From assembly GCA_964414345.1 (NCBI GenBank), contig CAYPWF010000015.1, forward strand, positions 1 through 64,000: a DNA stretch of 64,000 nucleotides, written 5' to 3'. The DNA is from Desulfocorpusculum sp964414345. GTDB lineage: Bacteria; Desulfobacterota; Desulfocorpusculales; Desulfocorpusculum. This document shows positions 48,980 to 58,093 of this stretch, in pieces. Within the stretch, counting starts at the first letter, position 1, and each line of letters starts with the position of its first letter. Both the position numbers and the translations under genes were made by a program. The notes beneath the pieces are model-generated. The model was not told where the DNA came from. It saw only the letters and a list, made by a program, of their open reading frames with translations, and made no database searches.

Positions 48980-49957
48980 GTGATGCTTTTAGGAGGTTGG
49001 CTTCATGCCGGGAAACGGGCTTTGAAAGAGCGGCAGCTTTTGGGGAAGGGACTGAATATCTGGATTTGTTTCTTGTGTCTTTTGGCAGCAGTGGCTTTGG
49101 AAAAGAAGGCTCATTGTTGGGGAGGTGAAAATTTGACACGGCAGCAGGATACAGCCAGCATTGAAATCCTCAGGGGTAGGGATGAGCTTCAAGGCTGGAT
49201 AATTTCTGTTAGGCGCAAAATAGAAAAGCAGCTTACCCCCGAACAAAGGTTTTTTTTCAGGGAAGAGCTCTTCCCCGAACAAGAGTTGAAAATTTTTAGC
49301 CAGGGCTCCTCCAACGTCTTGGTGGTGGCCCCTCATGGCTTCCCGGGAGACGACGATCACACCGATTACCTAGCCTACTTCCTGGCAAAGGAACTGAACG
49401 CCTCCTATCTCATAAACAACAAGCTCTTTTATAAACCCGGCAAGCAACATCCCACAGGCCAGCCTGCTAATCTGAACCAGCCATGGAGCAGCAATCCGCA
49501 TACCCGCAAGTTCGTGGACATCCTCGTGAAAATGGTCAGCACAATAGGGGCCAGAACCAAGGCCACCCCCCTGGTTCTCTGTATTCACGGCATGTCCGAC
49601 GCAAATGCAAGAAGGCTCTGCGCCGGGGATTTCTGTCTTGGGGCTGGATACACCTCAGAGGAGAGAGAAAAGGCATTGGCCCCAGGTGGTGCAGCCACAG
49701 CTTCCAAGGAGGTGATCGAGGGAATCCTTCAAGGTTTGTGCAGCAGGGGGTTTTCTGCCACAGACGGTGTGCCGCAATATTGCGCTAAGAAAGCCATACC
49801 AGGCTATCTGAAGTCCATGGAGCACAAAATCGGCCCAACCCACGCCGTGCAGGTGGAAGTGCGTTATCTAGGTTTGAGGGATCCGGCCAACCTGGTTAAG
49901 ACCGCCAGGGAATTGGCCTCAGTTGTGAGGGGACTCCAGGCCTTCAAGAAACCCTAG
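48980..49957 (+). CDS. Exported N-formylglutamate-amidohydrolase-like protein, function uncertain
   Basis: A 325-residue protein. A hydrophobic segment near residues 26-41 (GLNIWICFLCLLAAVA) after a basic leader suggests a signal peptide. The body has VLVVAPHGFPGDDDHTDYLAYFLAKEL near residue 113, NNKLFYKP, PANLNQP and VLCIHGMSD near 205, an order of H/D motifs reminiscent of N-formylglutamate amidohydrolase-like zinc hydrolases. Overall similarity is weak, so the substrate is open. Six Cys in the mature part hint at disulfides. Start is GTG 48980 or ATG 48983. Confidence 0.6.
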   Translation: MMLLGGWLHAGKRALKERQLLGKGLNIWICFLCLLAAVALEKKAHCWGGENLTRQQDTASIEILRGRDELQGWIISVRRKIEKQLTPEQRFFFREELFPEQELKIFSQGSSNVLVVAPHGFPGDDDHTDYLAYFLAKELNASYLINNKLFYKPGKQHPTGQPANLNQPWSSNPHTRKFVDILVKMVSTIGARTKATPLVLCIHGMSDANARRLCAGDFCLGAGYTSEEREKALAPGGAATASKEVIEGILQGLCSRGFSATDGVPQYCAKKAIPGYLKSMEHKIGPTHAVQVEVRYLGLRDPANLVKTARELASVVRGLQAFKKP

Positions 49958-50155
49958 CCCGCATTCTTCAGGATGAGTGGATAATGCGGGCTATCTTCAT
50001 GATGCGTCAAAACAAAATGCTCAATGCTAAGAAGCACCCTTGGGTTTCACATTTGGCGCCGGTGTGGGTCGCAATATTCCAAAGCGTGAGCGGGGGCTTG
50101 GGCCCCCAGAGTCAAAGGCTTTGGGGGATGAGCTTGGCTGATAAAGAGGGTTAAC
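49958..50155 (+). repeat. Dispersed composite repeat, copy C
   Basis: Hairpin 1 CCCGCATT...AATGCGGG (49958-49990) with loop CTTCAGGATGAGTGGAT; divergent middle; hairpin 2 GGGGGCTTGGGCCCCC; tail GTCAAAGGCTTTGGGGGATG then GGGTTAACC. It starts on the base after the preceding stop codon and ends 38 bases before the rhomboid gene. Confidence 0.7.
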
Positions 50156-50192
50156 CCCCTGAGGCTCTTAAAATTAGAAGCCGAGGGCTTCC

Positions 50193-51179
50193 ATGATACC
50201 TCTTCGCGACAGCAGCCGTTCCCAAACCTTCCCTTTGGTGAATTACACCCTCATAGCAGCAAATTTGGTCGCCTTTCTCTGGCAGGTAAGCCTGGGTCCC
50301 CGTCTGGAGAAGGCCTTTTTCCTCTACGGTCTTGTACCAATTCGTTACTCTGATCCAGCTGTGGCCGCCCATTTCACTGGGTTGGAACAGTTGCTCCCTT
50401 TCCTTACCTCCATGTTCCTACACGGTGGGCTGCTGCACCTGGTAGGCAACATGTGGTCTCTTTACCTTTTCGGAGACAATGTGGAGGATCGTCTGGGACA
50501 TTTTCGTTACCTTGTGTTTTATCTGCTTTGCGGCTTGGCGGCAGGCCTCACCCACCTTTTTACCAATTGGAACTCTTCTGTGCCCACAATAGGGGCCAGC
50601 GGGGCCATATCAGGGGTGATGGGAGCATACCTGATCCTGTTCCCGGGAGCCAGAATACTCACTGTTTTGCCCATCTTCTTTTTCTTCCAACTCATAGAGG
50701 TGCCAGCCTTTCTTTTCCTGGGACTCTGGTTCCTCATGCAGCTACTCTCAGCTGGAGCCAGTTCGGGCCAGGCGGGCGGAGTGGCCTGGTGGGCTCACAT
50801 AGGGGGGTTTGTGGCTGGCATGCTGCTTTTGAAGCTATCCCAGTTGATGCCCAGGGCCGGAGTCGGGGGGACTCTGCGAAGGCGAACCTTGAGAAAGAAA
50901 ACACCCAGACTCCAGCGGCTGGGAGGATTTCAGCCCGTGGAAGATTTGGATATCAGGGGCTGGATCAGCGTGAGTCCAAAAGAAGCCTTCTTGGGCACGC
51001 GAAAGCTCATATCTGTAAAACAGGGTCTTGCTCAGAGAAGCTTCCTGGTTACAATTCCCCCAGGCACAAGGGACGGGACAGTGATCAGATTAAAGGGCCT
51101 TGGCTTGCGAAACGCTCAAGGAGATGCAGGCGACCTTTATCTGGAGGTCAGGCTCACAGGAGAAAATTTCACGGGATGA
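50193..51179 (+). CDS. Rhomboid intramembrane protease fused to a DnaJ C-terminal-like domain
   Basis: A 328-residue protein. Residues 1-225 are a rhomboid core with six helices: the GNMWSLYLFGDNVEDRLGH loop, the catalytic Ser in TIGASGAISGVMGAY (near 140) and the His in WWAHIGGFVAGM (near 205). After a basic linker, residues 248-325 (DIRGWISVSPKEAFLGTRKL, VTIPPGTRDGTVIRLKGLGL, AGDLYLEVRL) match the second beta-domain of DnaJ/CbpA, without a J domain. The cytosolic DnaJ-like tail could recruit misfolded clients. Confidence 0.88.
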   Translation: MIPLRDSSRSQTFPLVNYTLIAANLVAFLWQVSLGPRLEKAFFLYGLVPIRYSDPAVAAHFTGLEQLLPFLTSMFLHGGLLHLVGNMWSLYLFGDNVEDRLGHFRYLVFYLLCGLAAGLTHLFTNWNSSVPTIGASGAISGVMGAYLILFPGARILTVLPIFFFFQLIEVPAFLFLGLWFLMQLLSAGASSGQAGGVAWWAHIGGFVAGMLLLKLSQLMPRAGVGGTLRRRTLRKKTPRLQRLGGFQPVEDLDIRGWISVSPKEAFLGTRKLISVKQGLAQRSFLVTIPPGTRDGTVIRLKGLGLRNAQGDAGDLYLEVRLTGENFTG

Positions 51180-51238
51180 GTCTTGAGTTGCGCACAACCC
51201 GGATTTAAAAGCGCACAAAGTTCCTCTGGGCAATAGAC

Positions 51239-51775
51239 TCAATCCTCAGGGCTGGCCCAAATTATGTGGGCCTTGTTGATGACCAATACGCTTTCACCCC
51301 TGCCCCGGGAGGTGGCGTTGAAAACCACTATGAAAGGTTTTTCACCTTCGGTGAAAATCTCGCTTACCCGGTCAAAGCCGTCCGGTTCGCAGCTTAAGTT
51401 CACGTGACCTACTATGGTGCTGCCGTCAGCACATCGTATCCTTACCTTGGCGGGCCTACAAACCCTCTGATACTTGCCCTGGCGATCCCTGGCCTCCAGA
51501 GTGAACCCCACTGTATCCCCCAAAGCAGGACCTACCCTCAGGGGCACCTCTTCCAGCTCGTACTGAGAGTTCTCGGTCTCGAAGCCTCTGAGAGTCAGTT
51601 TTTTCACAATCCCTGTGCGAAGCACCTTGCCGTTGTCCTGAAAGACGTAATAACGTCTTCCTTCCTCGGGTCTGTGGCGCTCCCAGCCTTCCCGGACTTC
51701 GTCCACCGGGAACACTTCCTCCTCGGCGCCTCCCATCTTTCTTATTCTGACCCTTCTTGAGAATTCCCTTTCCAT
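51239..51775 (-). CDS. Small-paralog-family protein with extra C-terminal domain (member 3)
   Basis: 178 residues from ATG 51775, after GGGAGAGG; a longer frame upstream runs through tRNA-Leu and is rejected. Residues 30-75 (GWERHRPEEGRRYYVFQDNG, KVLRTGIVKKL, GFETENSQYEL) are the shared core. The remaining 100 residues form a second domain (VRIRCADGSTIVGHVNL, PFIVVFNATS, VLVINKAHIIWA) that resembles the DUF6812-type beta domain. This member hints that the core works with another protein-binding module. Function unknown. Confidence 0.75.
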   Translation of the reverse strand: MEREFSRRVRIRKMGGAEEEVFPVDEVREGWERHRPEEGRRYYVFQDNGKVLRTGIVKKLTLRGFETENSQYELEEVPLRVGPALGDTVGFTLEARDRQGKYQRVCRPAKVRIRCADGSTIVGHVNLSCEPDGFDRVSEIFTEGEKPFIVVFNATSRGRGESVLVINKAHIIWASPED

Positions 51776-51846
51776 GGTGCCTCTCCCTTTGGTGGGATCT
51801 GGGAACCGGGGGAAAACCCTATTTCCAAAGCCTTGCCAAAGCCGAG

Positions 51847-51928
51847 TGCGAGAGGGGGGAGTCGAACCCCCACGGGTTGCCCCACTGGATCCTAAGTCCA
51901 GCGCGTCTACCAGCTCCGCCACTCTCGC
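51847..51928 (-). tRNA. tRNA-Leu (UAG)
   Basis: Minus strand, 82 nt with a long variable arm. Acceptor GCGAGAG pairs CTCTCGC; the anticodon stem CTGGA/TCCAG encloses CTTAGGA-type loop with TAG; the T arm is GGGGGTTCGACTCCCCC. No encoded CCA. The longest reading frame across it is a classic false gene. Confidence 0.93.
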
Positions 51929-52043
51929 TTTGAAACGCGTTCATATTCTCTTACGGAAAAGCTGCCCTGGTCAATCCATACTCCACACGGCTCCTGAGCT
52001 GTGAAAGGCCTTTGGGGGGGGTAGGCCTGGCAGGCCTTTATTC

Positions 52044-55000
52044 TTATTGGAAATCCCGGCTGGGTGCATGGGCCTTCTGAAGGCACACATTGGGTATCCA
52101 AAGGCTCCTGGCCACCAGGTTCACCACCTCCCCCTGCACCTGAAGCGTACCTGAGACCCCCAGGAAGGGAGCTGTTTTCACAAGGGGCATGTGCTTCACA
52201 TAGAGGCTTGGCCAGACAACCACGTTCACAAAGCCCGTCTCATCCTCCAGGGTCAGGAAGGTCACCCCTCGAGCCGTGCCGGGACGCTGACGACAGATGA
52301 CAAGTCCGGCATAGCGCACCTTGCTGCCTTGGCCCATGCCCGAAATTTCCCTGGCTGTGGGAAATCCCATCTTTCTGAGCCCCTCCCTCACCATTGCAAG
52401 GGGGTGGGCCAGGGGGCTGTGTTCCTGCGTTCGGTAGTCCCATATCACGGTTTCCCAGGCGGTGAGAGGCATAAAAGAGGGTTGAGTCTCACGCTCTCTT
52501 GTGGGAAGGGGACCTTTGGGCTTTCTCAAAGCCCCCAGCACCCCCCAAAGGGCGTCTCTCCTTCCCTGCCGGAGAGCTTCCAGTGCCCCTGCCTGGGCCA
52601 GGCTGGAAAGCGCTTCCCGATCCAGCCCGCATCTTTGGACAAAATCTTCCAAGGAACTAAAAGGCGCTTTGCTCCTTGCCTCCAAAATACGCTCCCAATG
52701 GCCCCTGCCAAGCCCTTTGACGAATCTAAGACCCATGCGCACGGCAAAGAGGGAGTTGGCCCCCTTAGATTCCTGTTCCCCAGAACACTCCACTTCATCC
52801 ATGGGTTCCAGGGTACAGTCCCAGAGGCTCTGGGTTACCGAGACTGGCCTGATCTCTATGTTGTGACGCTTGGCATCCTCTATGATCGTGGCTGGGGAGT
52901 AAAAGCCCATAGGCTGAGCATTCAGAAGAGCGCATGTAAACTCCGCCGGCCAGTGACACTTGAGCCAGGCTGAGGCATAGCTTATAAGGGCAAAGCTGGC
53001 CGCGTGGGACTCGGGGAACCCGTATTCCCCAAAGCCCTGGATCTGTTGAAAGACTCTCTCTGCGAACTCTCTGGCAATACCCTTGGCCAGCATCCTGGAG
53101 ATCAGCCGCTCCCTGTGCCTGCCTATACGCCCCCCTCTTCTCCAGGCAGCCATGTCCCTACGAAGCTGGTCCGCCTCCCCGGGGCTGTAGTCCGCTGCCA
53201 CCATGGCCAAGCGCATGACCTGCTCCTGGAATATGGGAACTCCCAGGGTTTTCTCCAGGACAGGTCGCAAAGACTCGTGGGGATATTCCACCGGCTCCTG
53301 CCCGCTTCGCCTCCTCAGGTAAGGGTGAACCATGCCTCCTGTTATGGGCCCAGGCCTGATGATACTGATCTCGATGACCAGATCGTAGAAACACCGGGGT
53401 CTAAGCCTTGGGAGCATGGACATCTGAGCCCTGCTTTCCAGCTGGAACACCCCCACTGTGTCTCCCCTGGAAATCATCTCGTAAGTGGCTGGATCCTCGG
53501 CCGGGATCGTGGCCATGGATAGACGAAGCCCTTGGTGCTTCTCCAAAAGGCGCAGGCAAATATCCAGATGACTCAAGGCCCCGAGACCCAGCAGATCCAC
53601 CTTGAAAAGGCCCAGATCCTCTATGTCCTCCTTGTCCCACTGGATCACCGTGCGGCCTTCCATGGAGCCTCTCTCTATGGGCACCAGGGTGTGAACCGGC
53701 TCGTGCCCCAGCAGGAATCCTCCTGGGTGGATTGAGAGATGACGCGGCACATCAAGAAGCTCACAGCTGAGGCGGATGAGGTGTTGAGAGATGGGCATGT
53801 CCGGGTCCATGCCAGCCATTCGAAGATGCTCTGGAGCTATTTCCCCGTGATGAGGAAGCAGCTTGGCAAGTCTGTCCAGGCTGGTGCGGGTAAATCCCAG
53901 CACTTTCCCCACGTCCCGCACTGCCATCCTGGGCCTGTAGCGGATGAAATTGGCCACCATGGCTGCATGGCTTCTACCGTAGCGCTCGTAAACATGCTGA
54001 ATCACCTCTTCCCGTCTTTGATGCATGATGTCCAGATCTATGTCAGGCGGCTCTGCCCTCTCCCTGGAGATGAAGCGTTCGAACAGAAGTCCCATACGAA
54101 CAGGGTCTATGGCCGTAATCCCAAGGCAGTAGCAAACCGCGGAGTTGGCTGCAGAGCCCCTGCCCTGGCACAGGATGGAGTGTTCCCGGCAGAACTTGAC
54201 TATTTCCCACATGGTGAGGAAATAGCCGCTGTAGTCCAGCTCCTCTATGAGATCCAGCTCCCGCTCCAGTTGGGCTTTGACCTCCGGCGGGATAGAGCTC
54301 CTCCCGTAGCGCTCCATTGCTCCCCGAAATGTCAATTCCCTAAGCCACTGGTGGGAACTAAAGCCCTGCGGTAGCCGCTCGGAGGGGTACCTGTATCTGA
54401 GTTCGGCCAAGGAGAATTTGCAGCGTTCGGCCACTTCCAATGTGCGTTCCACTGCCCCTGGAAGGTCTTGGTAAAGAGTTTGGAATGAAAAGGGAGACAG
54501 AAGCGCATATTCGGAATTGGGACGGGTTAGTCTTCCGGCCTCAGCCAGGCTTACCCCGTTTCGAATGCATGTGAGCACATCTTGGAGGGGACGTCTGGAA
54601 GGGGTGTGGTAAAGCACCTCTGAGGCCGCCACCAGAGGTATGCTGTACCTCCCGGCCCTATCCAGGACCCTTCGCTCCTGCTCCCTCTCCTCAGCCCTTC
54701 TATGCCTCGCCACCAGTGCATAGAGCCTGTCCCCGAAAACATCCTTGAGCGTGTCGAGCAGCAGGGCCGTCTCCGCCTTGGAGGCCAAGGGACTTTCATC
54801 CCCGCCCAGAAGGGCTATGAGCCCTTGGGAATGGGAGCATACCTCCTCCCAGCTCACAGAGCTTCGGCCTTTGGGAGAGCGAAGCCTGCCCAGGGTGAGC
54901 AACCCGCAAAGATTTCCATAACCCTCCCGGTTAATAGCCAAGAGAACTATTTGGGAGGGAGGAGCCTCCCCCACGCTGACCTGTGCCCCCACCAAGAGAT

Positions 55001-55208
55001 GGATACCCGCCTCCCGGGCAGCCACATGGGCGCGCACAATTCCGTAAACCCCATCCCTGTCTGTGAGGGCCATGGAGGTAAGGCCGAGGCGCCTGGCCTC
55101 CTCCACCAACTCCCCGGGGCTGCTGGCCCCCTCCAGGAAGGAGTAATGGCTCTTTACCCAAAGCGGAACGTATCCCACCCCTTCCACCGCCCACTCCCAA
55201 CTCTTCAC
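52044..55208 (-). CDS. dnaE2: Error-prone DNA polymerase DnaE2 (ImuC)
   Basis: A 1054-residue C-family polymerase. PHP domain near residues 15-210 (SHYSFLEGASSPGELVEEA, ALTDRDGVYG), then the polymerase core with GRGSAANSAVCYCLG, PPDIDLDIMHQRREEVIQHV (catalytic Asps), YPHESLRPVLEKTLGVPIFQEQVM and a C-terminal OB fold (KVRYAGLVICRQRPGTARGV). It is last in the SOS mutasome operon. The start is GTG 55208, within a heptamer repeat tract; GTG codons about 7 and 10 codons in are alternatives. Confidence 0.95.
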   Translation of the reverse strand: MKSWEWAVEGVGYVPLWVKSHYSFLEGASSPGELVEEARRLGLTSMALTDRDGVYGIVRAHVAAREAGIHLLVGAQVSVGEAPPSQIVLLAINREGYGNLCGLLTLGRLRSPKGRSSVSWEEVCSHSQGLIALLGGDESPLASKAETALLLDTLKDVFGDRLYALVARHRRAEEREQERRVLDRAGRYSIPLVAASEVLYHTPSRRPLQDVLTCIRNGVSLAEAGRLTRPNSEYALLSPFSFQTLYQDLPGAVERTLEVAERCKFSLAELRYRYPSERLPQGFSSHQWLRELTFRGAMERYGRSSIPPEVKAQLERELDLIEELDYSGYFLTMWEIVKFCREHSILCQGRGSAANSAVCYCLGITAIDPVRMGLLFERFISRERAEPPDIDLDIMHQRREEVIQHVYERYGRSHAAMVANFIRYRPRMAVRDVGKVLGFTRTSLDRLAKLLPHHGEIAPEHLRMAGMDPDMPISQHLIRLSCELLDVPRHLSIHPGGFLLGHEPVHTLVPIERGSMEGRTVIQWDKEDIEDLGLFKVDLLGLGALSHLDICLRLLEKHQGLRLSMATIPAEDPATYEMISRGDTVGVFQLESRAQMSMLPRLRPRCFYDLVIEISIIRPGPITGGMVHPYLRRRSGQEPVEYPHESLRPVLEKTLGVPIFQEQVMRLAMVAADYSPGEADQLRRDMAAWRRGGRIGRHRERLISRMLAKGIAREFAERVFQQIQGFGEYGFPESHAASFALISYASAWLKCHWPAEFTCALLNAQPMGFYSPATIIEDAKRHNIEIRPVSVTQSLWDCTLEPMDEVECSGEQESKGANSLFAVRMGLRFVKGLGRGHWERILEARSKAPFSSLEDFVQRCGLDREALSSLAQAGALEALRQGRRDALWGVLGALRKPKGPLPTRERETQPSFMPLTAWETVIWDYRTQEHSPLAHPLAMVREGLRKMGFPTAREISGMGQGSKVRYAGLVICRQRPGTARGVTFLTLEDETGFVNVVVWPSLYVKHMPLVKTAPFLGVSGTLQVQGEVVNLVARSLWIPNVCLQKAHAPSRDFQ

Positions 55209-55262
55209 TCTTCACTCTTCATTCTTCATTCTTCACTCTTAACTCTTCATTCTTCACTCTTA
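55200..55262 (-). repeat. Tandem heptamer repeat at the imuB-dnaE2 junction
   Basis: Nine consecutive 7-base units of the form A(C/T)TCTT(C/A) on the plus strand (GAAGAGT-like on the coding strand) occupy the whole intergenic gap and the first dnaE2 codons. Confidence 0.85.
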
Positions 55263-55264
55263 AC

Positions 55265-56749
55265 TCATTCCACCCTTCCTTGGAGAAACCACCTCTTCCT
55301 GGATGCGTCGTAATAGACCCAAAAGATGTCCCCCCTCAAAGTTTCCAGGAAGTAGTAGGAACGATGAACTTCCTTGCGCCACCAGCCGCCGGATATCACG
55401 TAAGGCCCCCAGATGCGCGTAACCGGCCCTGAACGCAAGTCTTTCACAAGCCATCCGTCCGGCTCGTGGCGAGGCCTCATCCCAAGGCACAAAGGTCTGC
55501 TGTAAACTCTGCGGATCATGTTCCAGTGGCCTGCCTTGGGCCTGGGTTTGGGGGGGCGCAAGTGCTCCAGTGGCTCCCAAGCAAAGCAGGCTTCGGGCAA
55601 ATGCCCTTCCATGAGGCGGGGCCTTACCACCGACTCCTCTCCAAACTCGGTTCTGAGCCTTGCCAAGGCCCTCTCTCCGGCAGAGAGATCCCTTCCGGAG
55701 GTCTCCCAAAAAAGTCTCAACTGCTCCGGATCCACAGAAGATCCGTGCACTCTTAGGTGCATCTCCTCAACGGAGGAAGGCAAAGGAAAGGCTTCAAGCT
55801 TTATACGCACCAGATCCAGGATAAGGGACTCCTGCAAGTTGGGTCTGGCAGGCCGGATCAGATCCGTACGCTCCCCATCCCTACCCATAAACCATCGGAT
55901 CTCAAGTTCCCCCAAGGCTTCTCCCCTACTGGCCAGCCTGCGAAGCAGAGGGTGAAGGTGGCGCCGCACCAGGAATAAAAGGGGGACTGTATCTGAGAGA
56001 GGTTCCTCCAGGAACACCACGCAGCCCACCGGCTCCTCATGAGGGCTAGGCACAAGGGACTCATGCCTGGTGCCTGAGGCCGATTCATACAAGTCGGCCG
56101 CCTCCTGACCGAAGCGGCGTCTGATCCCATGTGCTGGGAGTTTCAAAAAATCCCCTACAGTTAGAATCCCCAACCTCTCCAAGGTATCCCTAAGCTCAGG
56201 TTCCAAGGAGAGCTTCTTAAGAGGCACTGCCTTGAAGAGCACATCCTCTTCTTGAGGGGTTCTCAACACACGGATCCCATTGGTGTGCCTGGCAATCCCG
56301 TAAGTTCTAAAACGAGAGAACCCAACCACCACAGAACCCCTCCTGCCCATGGCCCCAAGGGCCCCCTGAATCTGCCTGGCCCAGGCCGAGGCTGAGAGAA
56401 AAAGGCTCCCAAGACCGCCGGCCCCCAGCCAAAAGACTCCCGGTTCTTTGGCCACCTCCACCTCAGGTGAGAAACTACGAAGGAGCTCTGTGAGTCTGTT
56501 AAGCTCCTCTTGAAGCTCCCTGGGGGTCACCTGGGCCGCTTGCAGTTTAGGCTCAAGGCTCAAGCCCTGGGCATAGCGCATGCCCACGGAAATCCCTGCC
56601 GAGCGGGCCTCGGGACTCACCCAAAGAATCTTTGCCTGCGGCCGATCTTGCGCCACTACCGCCGCTGGGAGCCCTTTCCACTCAGGATGGCGATCCAGAA
56701 GGATCTGTAGAGGAAGCTCAGGGAGATCAACACAGGCCAGGCGGTCCAT
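55265..56749 (-). CDS. imuB: ImuB, inactive Y-family polymerase-like mutasome hub
   Basis: A 494-residue Y-family fold. The active-site acids are missing: the N-terminal strand is CVDLPELPLQ, not D-x-D-x-F-F, and the second site reads GVFWLGAGGLGSLF. A helix-hairpin-helix (LGILTVGDFLKLPAHGIRRRFG) and a C-terminal QLRLFWET beta-clamp motif are present. ImuB binds the clamp, ImuA and DnaE2, as in Caulobacter and Mycobacterium. It overlaps imuA by 23 bases. Confidence 0.92.
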   Translation of the reverse strand: MDRLACVDLPELPLQILLDRHPEWKGLPAAVVAQDRPQAKILWVSPEARSAGISVGMRYAQGLSLEPKLQAAQVTPRELQEELNRLTELLRSFSPEVEVAKEPGVFWLGAGGLGSLFLSASAWARQIQGALGAMGRRGSVVVGFSRFRTYGIARHTNGIRVLRTPQEEDVLFKAVPLKKLSLEPELRDTLERLGILTVGDFLKLPAHGIRRRFGQEAADLYESASGTRHESLVPSPHEEPVGCVVFLEEPLSDTVPLLFLVRRHLHPLLRRLASRGEALGELEIRWFMGRDGERTDLIRPARPNLQESLILDLVRIKLEAFPLPSSVEEMHLRVHGSSVDPEQLRLFWETSGRDLSAGERALARLRTEFGEESVVRPRLMEGHLPEACFAWEPLEHLRPPKPRPKAGHWNMIRRVYSRPLCLGMRPRHEPDGWLVKDLRSGPVTRIWGPYVISGGWWRKEVHRSYYFLETLRGDIFWVYYDASRKRWFLQGRVE

Positions 56750-57377
56750 GACATGCGACCTCCTTGCTCCAGCCCGGACCCCTCATCTTGTCCTTGAGGG
56801 CGTAGGCCCTGCACAAGAAGAGCACTCCATCCAGGCTGGAACGCTCGGCCATCAGCCTTATAGAGACCAGGGAGCTTACAGAGGGGGCTTCTTCGGATTT
56901 CTCGGTCAGGAACACCAATGCGATGTCGTAGGTGCGGGCCAGACCAGCCAGCCTTGTCTGGAGAGGAAGCGGCAGATCCATGACTCCCCCTAGGTCCAAA
57001 ATCAAGAGCCCGAAGGCTCCTGAACGTGCAAGCCGATCCACCGCTTTGGCTGCGCAACGTACTTCCGGGCACCGAACTACAGCCATTGCCCCCAAATCCA
57101 CTCCTGCCTTTTCCATGTCAGGGGGATAGAAACTGCTCTCCATGGTGGTAATCCAGGCCACTGCCTCTCCTTCCAACTGGGCTTCCAGGACCAACCGGCC
57201 AGCCATGGTAAGCAAAGCGCTGGGCCCGTATCCTGAGATCTCCACAAGTCTTCCCGAGAGATCCCTCCTGGTAAGCTCCATGTTCATGGAAGATCCAGAG
57301 GGAATCTTTGAAGAAGCGGGCCTCACCAGATACTTTCCCATGCTGAGTTTAAGCCCTGCCCTTTGTACGGCTCTCAT
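56727..57377 (-). CDS. imuA: ImuA, RecA-like mutasome accessory protein
   Basis: A 216-residue RecA-fold protein. The position of the P-loop reads ISGYGPSALLTMAGRL, with no GKS/T, so it is unlikely to bind ATP normally. Later strands (VAWITTMESSFYPPDME, LLILDLGGVMDLPL) follow RecA. Its stop is coupled to imuB and its ATG overlaps the lexA stop by 4 bases. Belongs to the SOS operon. Confidence 0.88.
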   Translation of the reverse strand: MRAVQRAGLKLSMGKYLVRPASSKIPSGSSMNMELTRRDLSGRLVEISGYGPSALLTMAGRLVLEAQLEGEAVAWITTMESSFYPPDMEKAGVDLGAMAVVRCPEVRCAAKAVDRLARSGAFGLLILDLGGVMDLPLPLQTRLAGLARTYDIALVFLTEKSEEAPSVSSLVSIRLMAERSSLDGVLFLCRAYALKDKMRGPGWSKEVACHGPPGLC

Positions 57378-58042
57378 CCCTCTACTCCCGTCTGCAACCC
57401 CAAACGAACCGGCTCCCCGCCATCCCTCGGCCTAGGGGAGGATTCCAGATCCCTCCGGATTTGAATGACTTTGCCCAGGATTCTCACCTCCCAGGGCTTG
57501 AAACGCATGGCTGGAAAATCCTGATTCTCGGCATGGAGCTCTACGTGTTCACCCCTTATCCGAAGTCGTTTCAAAGTGGCCTCATCCTCCACCATGGCCA
57601 CCACGATATCCCCGTCCTGGGCCACGGCCTGTCCTCGCACTATGGCGATATCACCTGGTAGGATGCCTGCCCCGATCATGCTCTCACCCCTGACCCTAAG
57701 GGCGAAGAGATCTCCCCTGTCTCTATCCGTAGCTACCGCCAGGTACTCATCCGGCTCCTCCAGAGCCGTGGTAAGGGGCCCGGCATGGATGCGGCCCAAC
57801 AAGGGCACCAGCACCACCTCACAGGCCTCCTGGAGAAGCCTGTAGCCACGAGCCTTCCCAGGTTCCCTCCTCAGCTTCCCCTCGGCCACAAGATTCTCCA
57901 GATGACGACGGGCAGTCTCAACAGCCCTGAAACCCATGGCTTCCTGAACCTCACGCACTGTGGGAGGTCTGCCGGCCAGGATTCGTTCCCTCACAAAACG
58001 AAGCACCCGCTCTCTGGTCCTCCCATCTGGGGTATAGGGCAT
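57374..58042 (-). CDS. lexA: LexA repressor
   Basis: A 222-residue SOS repressor. The N-terminal winged helix (TVREVQEAMGFRAVETARRHLENL, near 28-51) binds operators; the cleavage site is A87-G88 in RIHAGPL, with S121 in RGESMIGAG and K158 in ATLKRLR as the dyad. I start at 58042 after AAAGGAGG, not 58087. The helix reads ETARRHLENL, unusual compared with the E. coli LexA helix, consistent with a different operator. It heads imuA-imuB-dnaE2. Confidence 0.95.
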   Translation of the reverse strand: MPYTPDGRTRERVLRFVRERILAGRPPTVREVQEAMGFRAVETARRHLENLVAEGKLRREPGKARGYRLLQEACEVVLVPLLGRIHAGPLTTALEEPDEYLAVATDRDRGDLFALRVRGESMIGAGILPGDIAIVRGQAVAQDGDIVVAMVEDEATLKRLRIRGEHVELHAENQDFPAMRFKPWEVRILGKVIQIRRDLESSPRPRDGGEPVRLGLQTGVEG

Positions 58043-58093
58043 GGCTTCCTCCTTTGCCCGGACCTGTTCTTCACACTCTCTACGCACACTTAC

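Noticed and set aside
51776..51922. N-terminal extension of the member-3 paralog (MAELVDALDLGSSGATRG...)
   Set aside because: It is the translation of tRNA-Leu, a well-known false coding artefact; a better start with a ribosome site is at 51775.
55200..55262. CRISPR-like array
   Set aside because: The units are contiguous 7-mers with no spacers; it is a simple tandem repeat.
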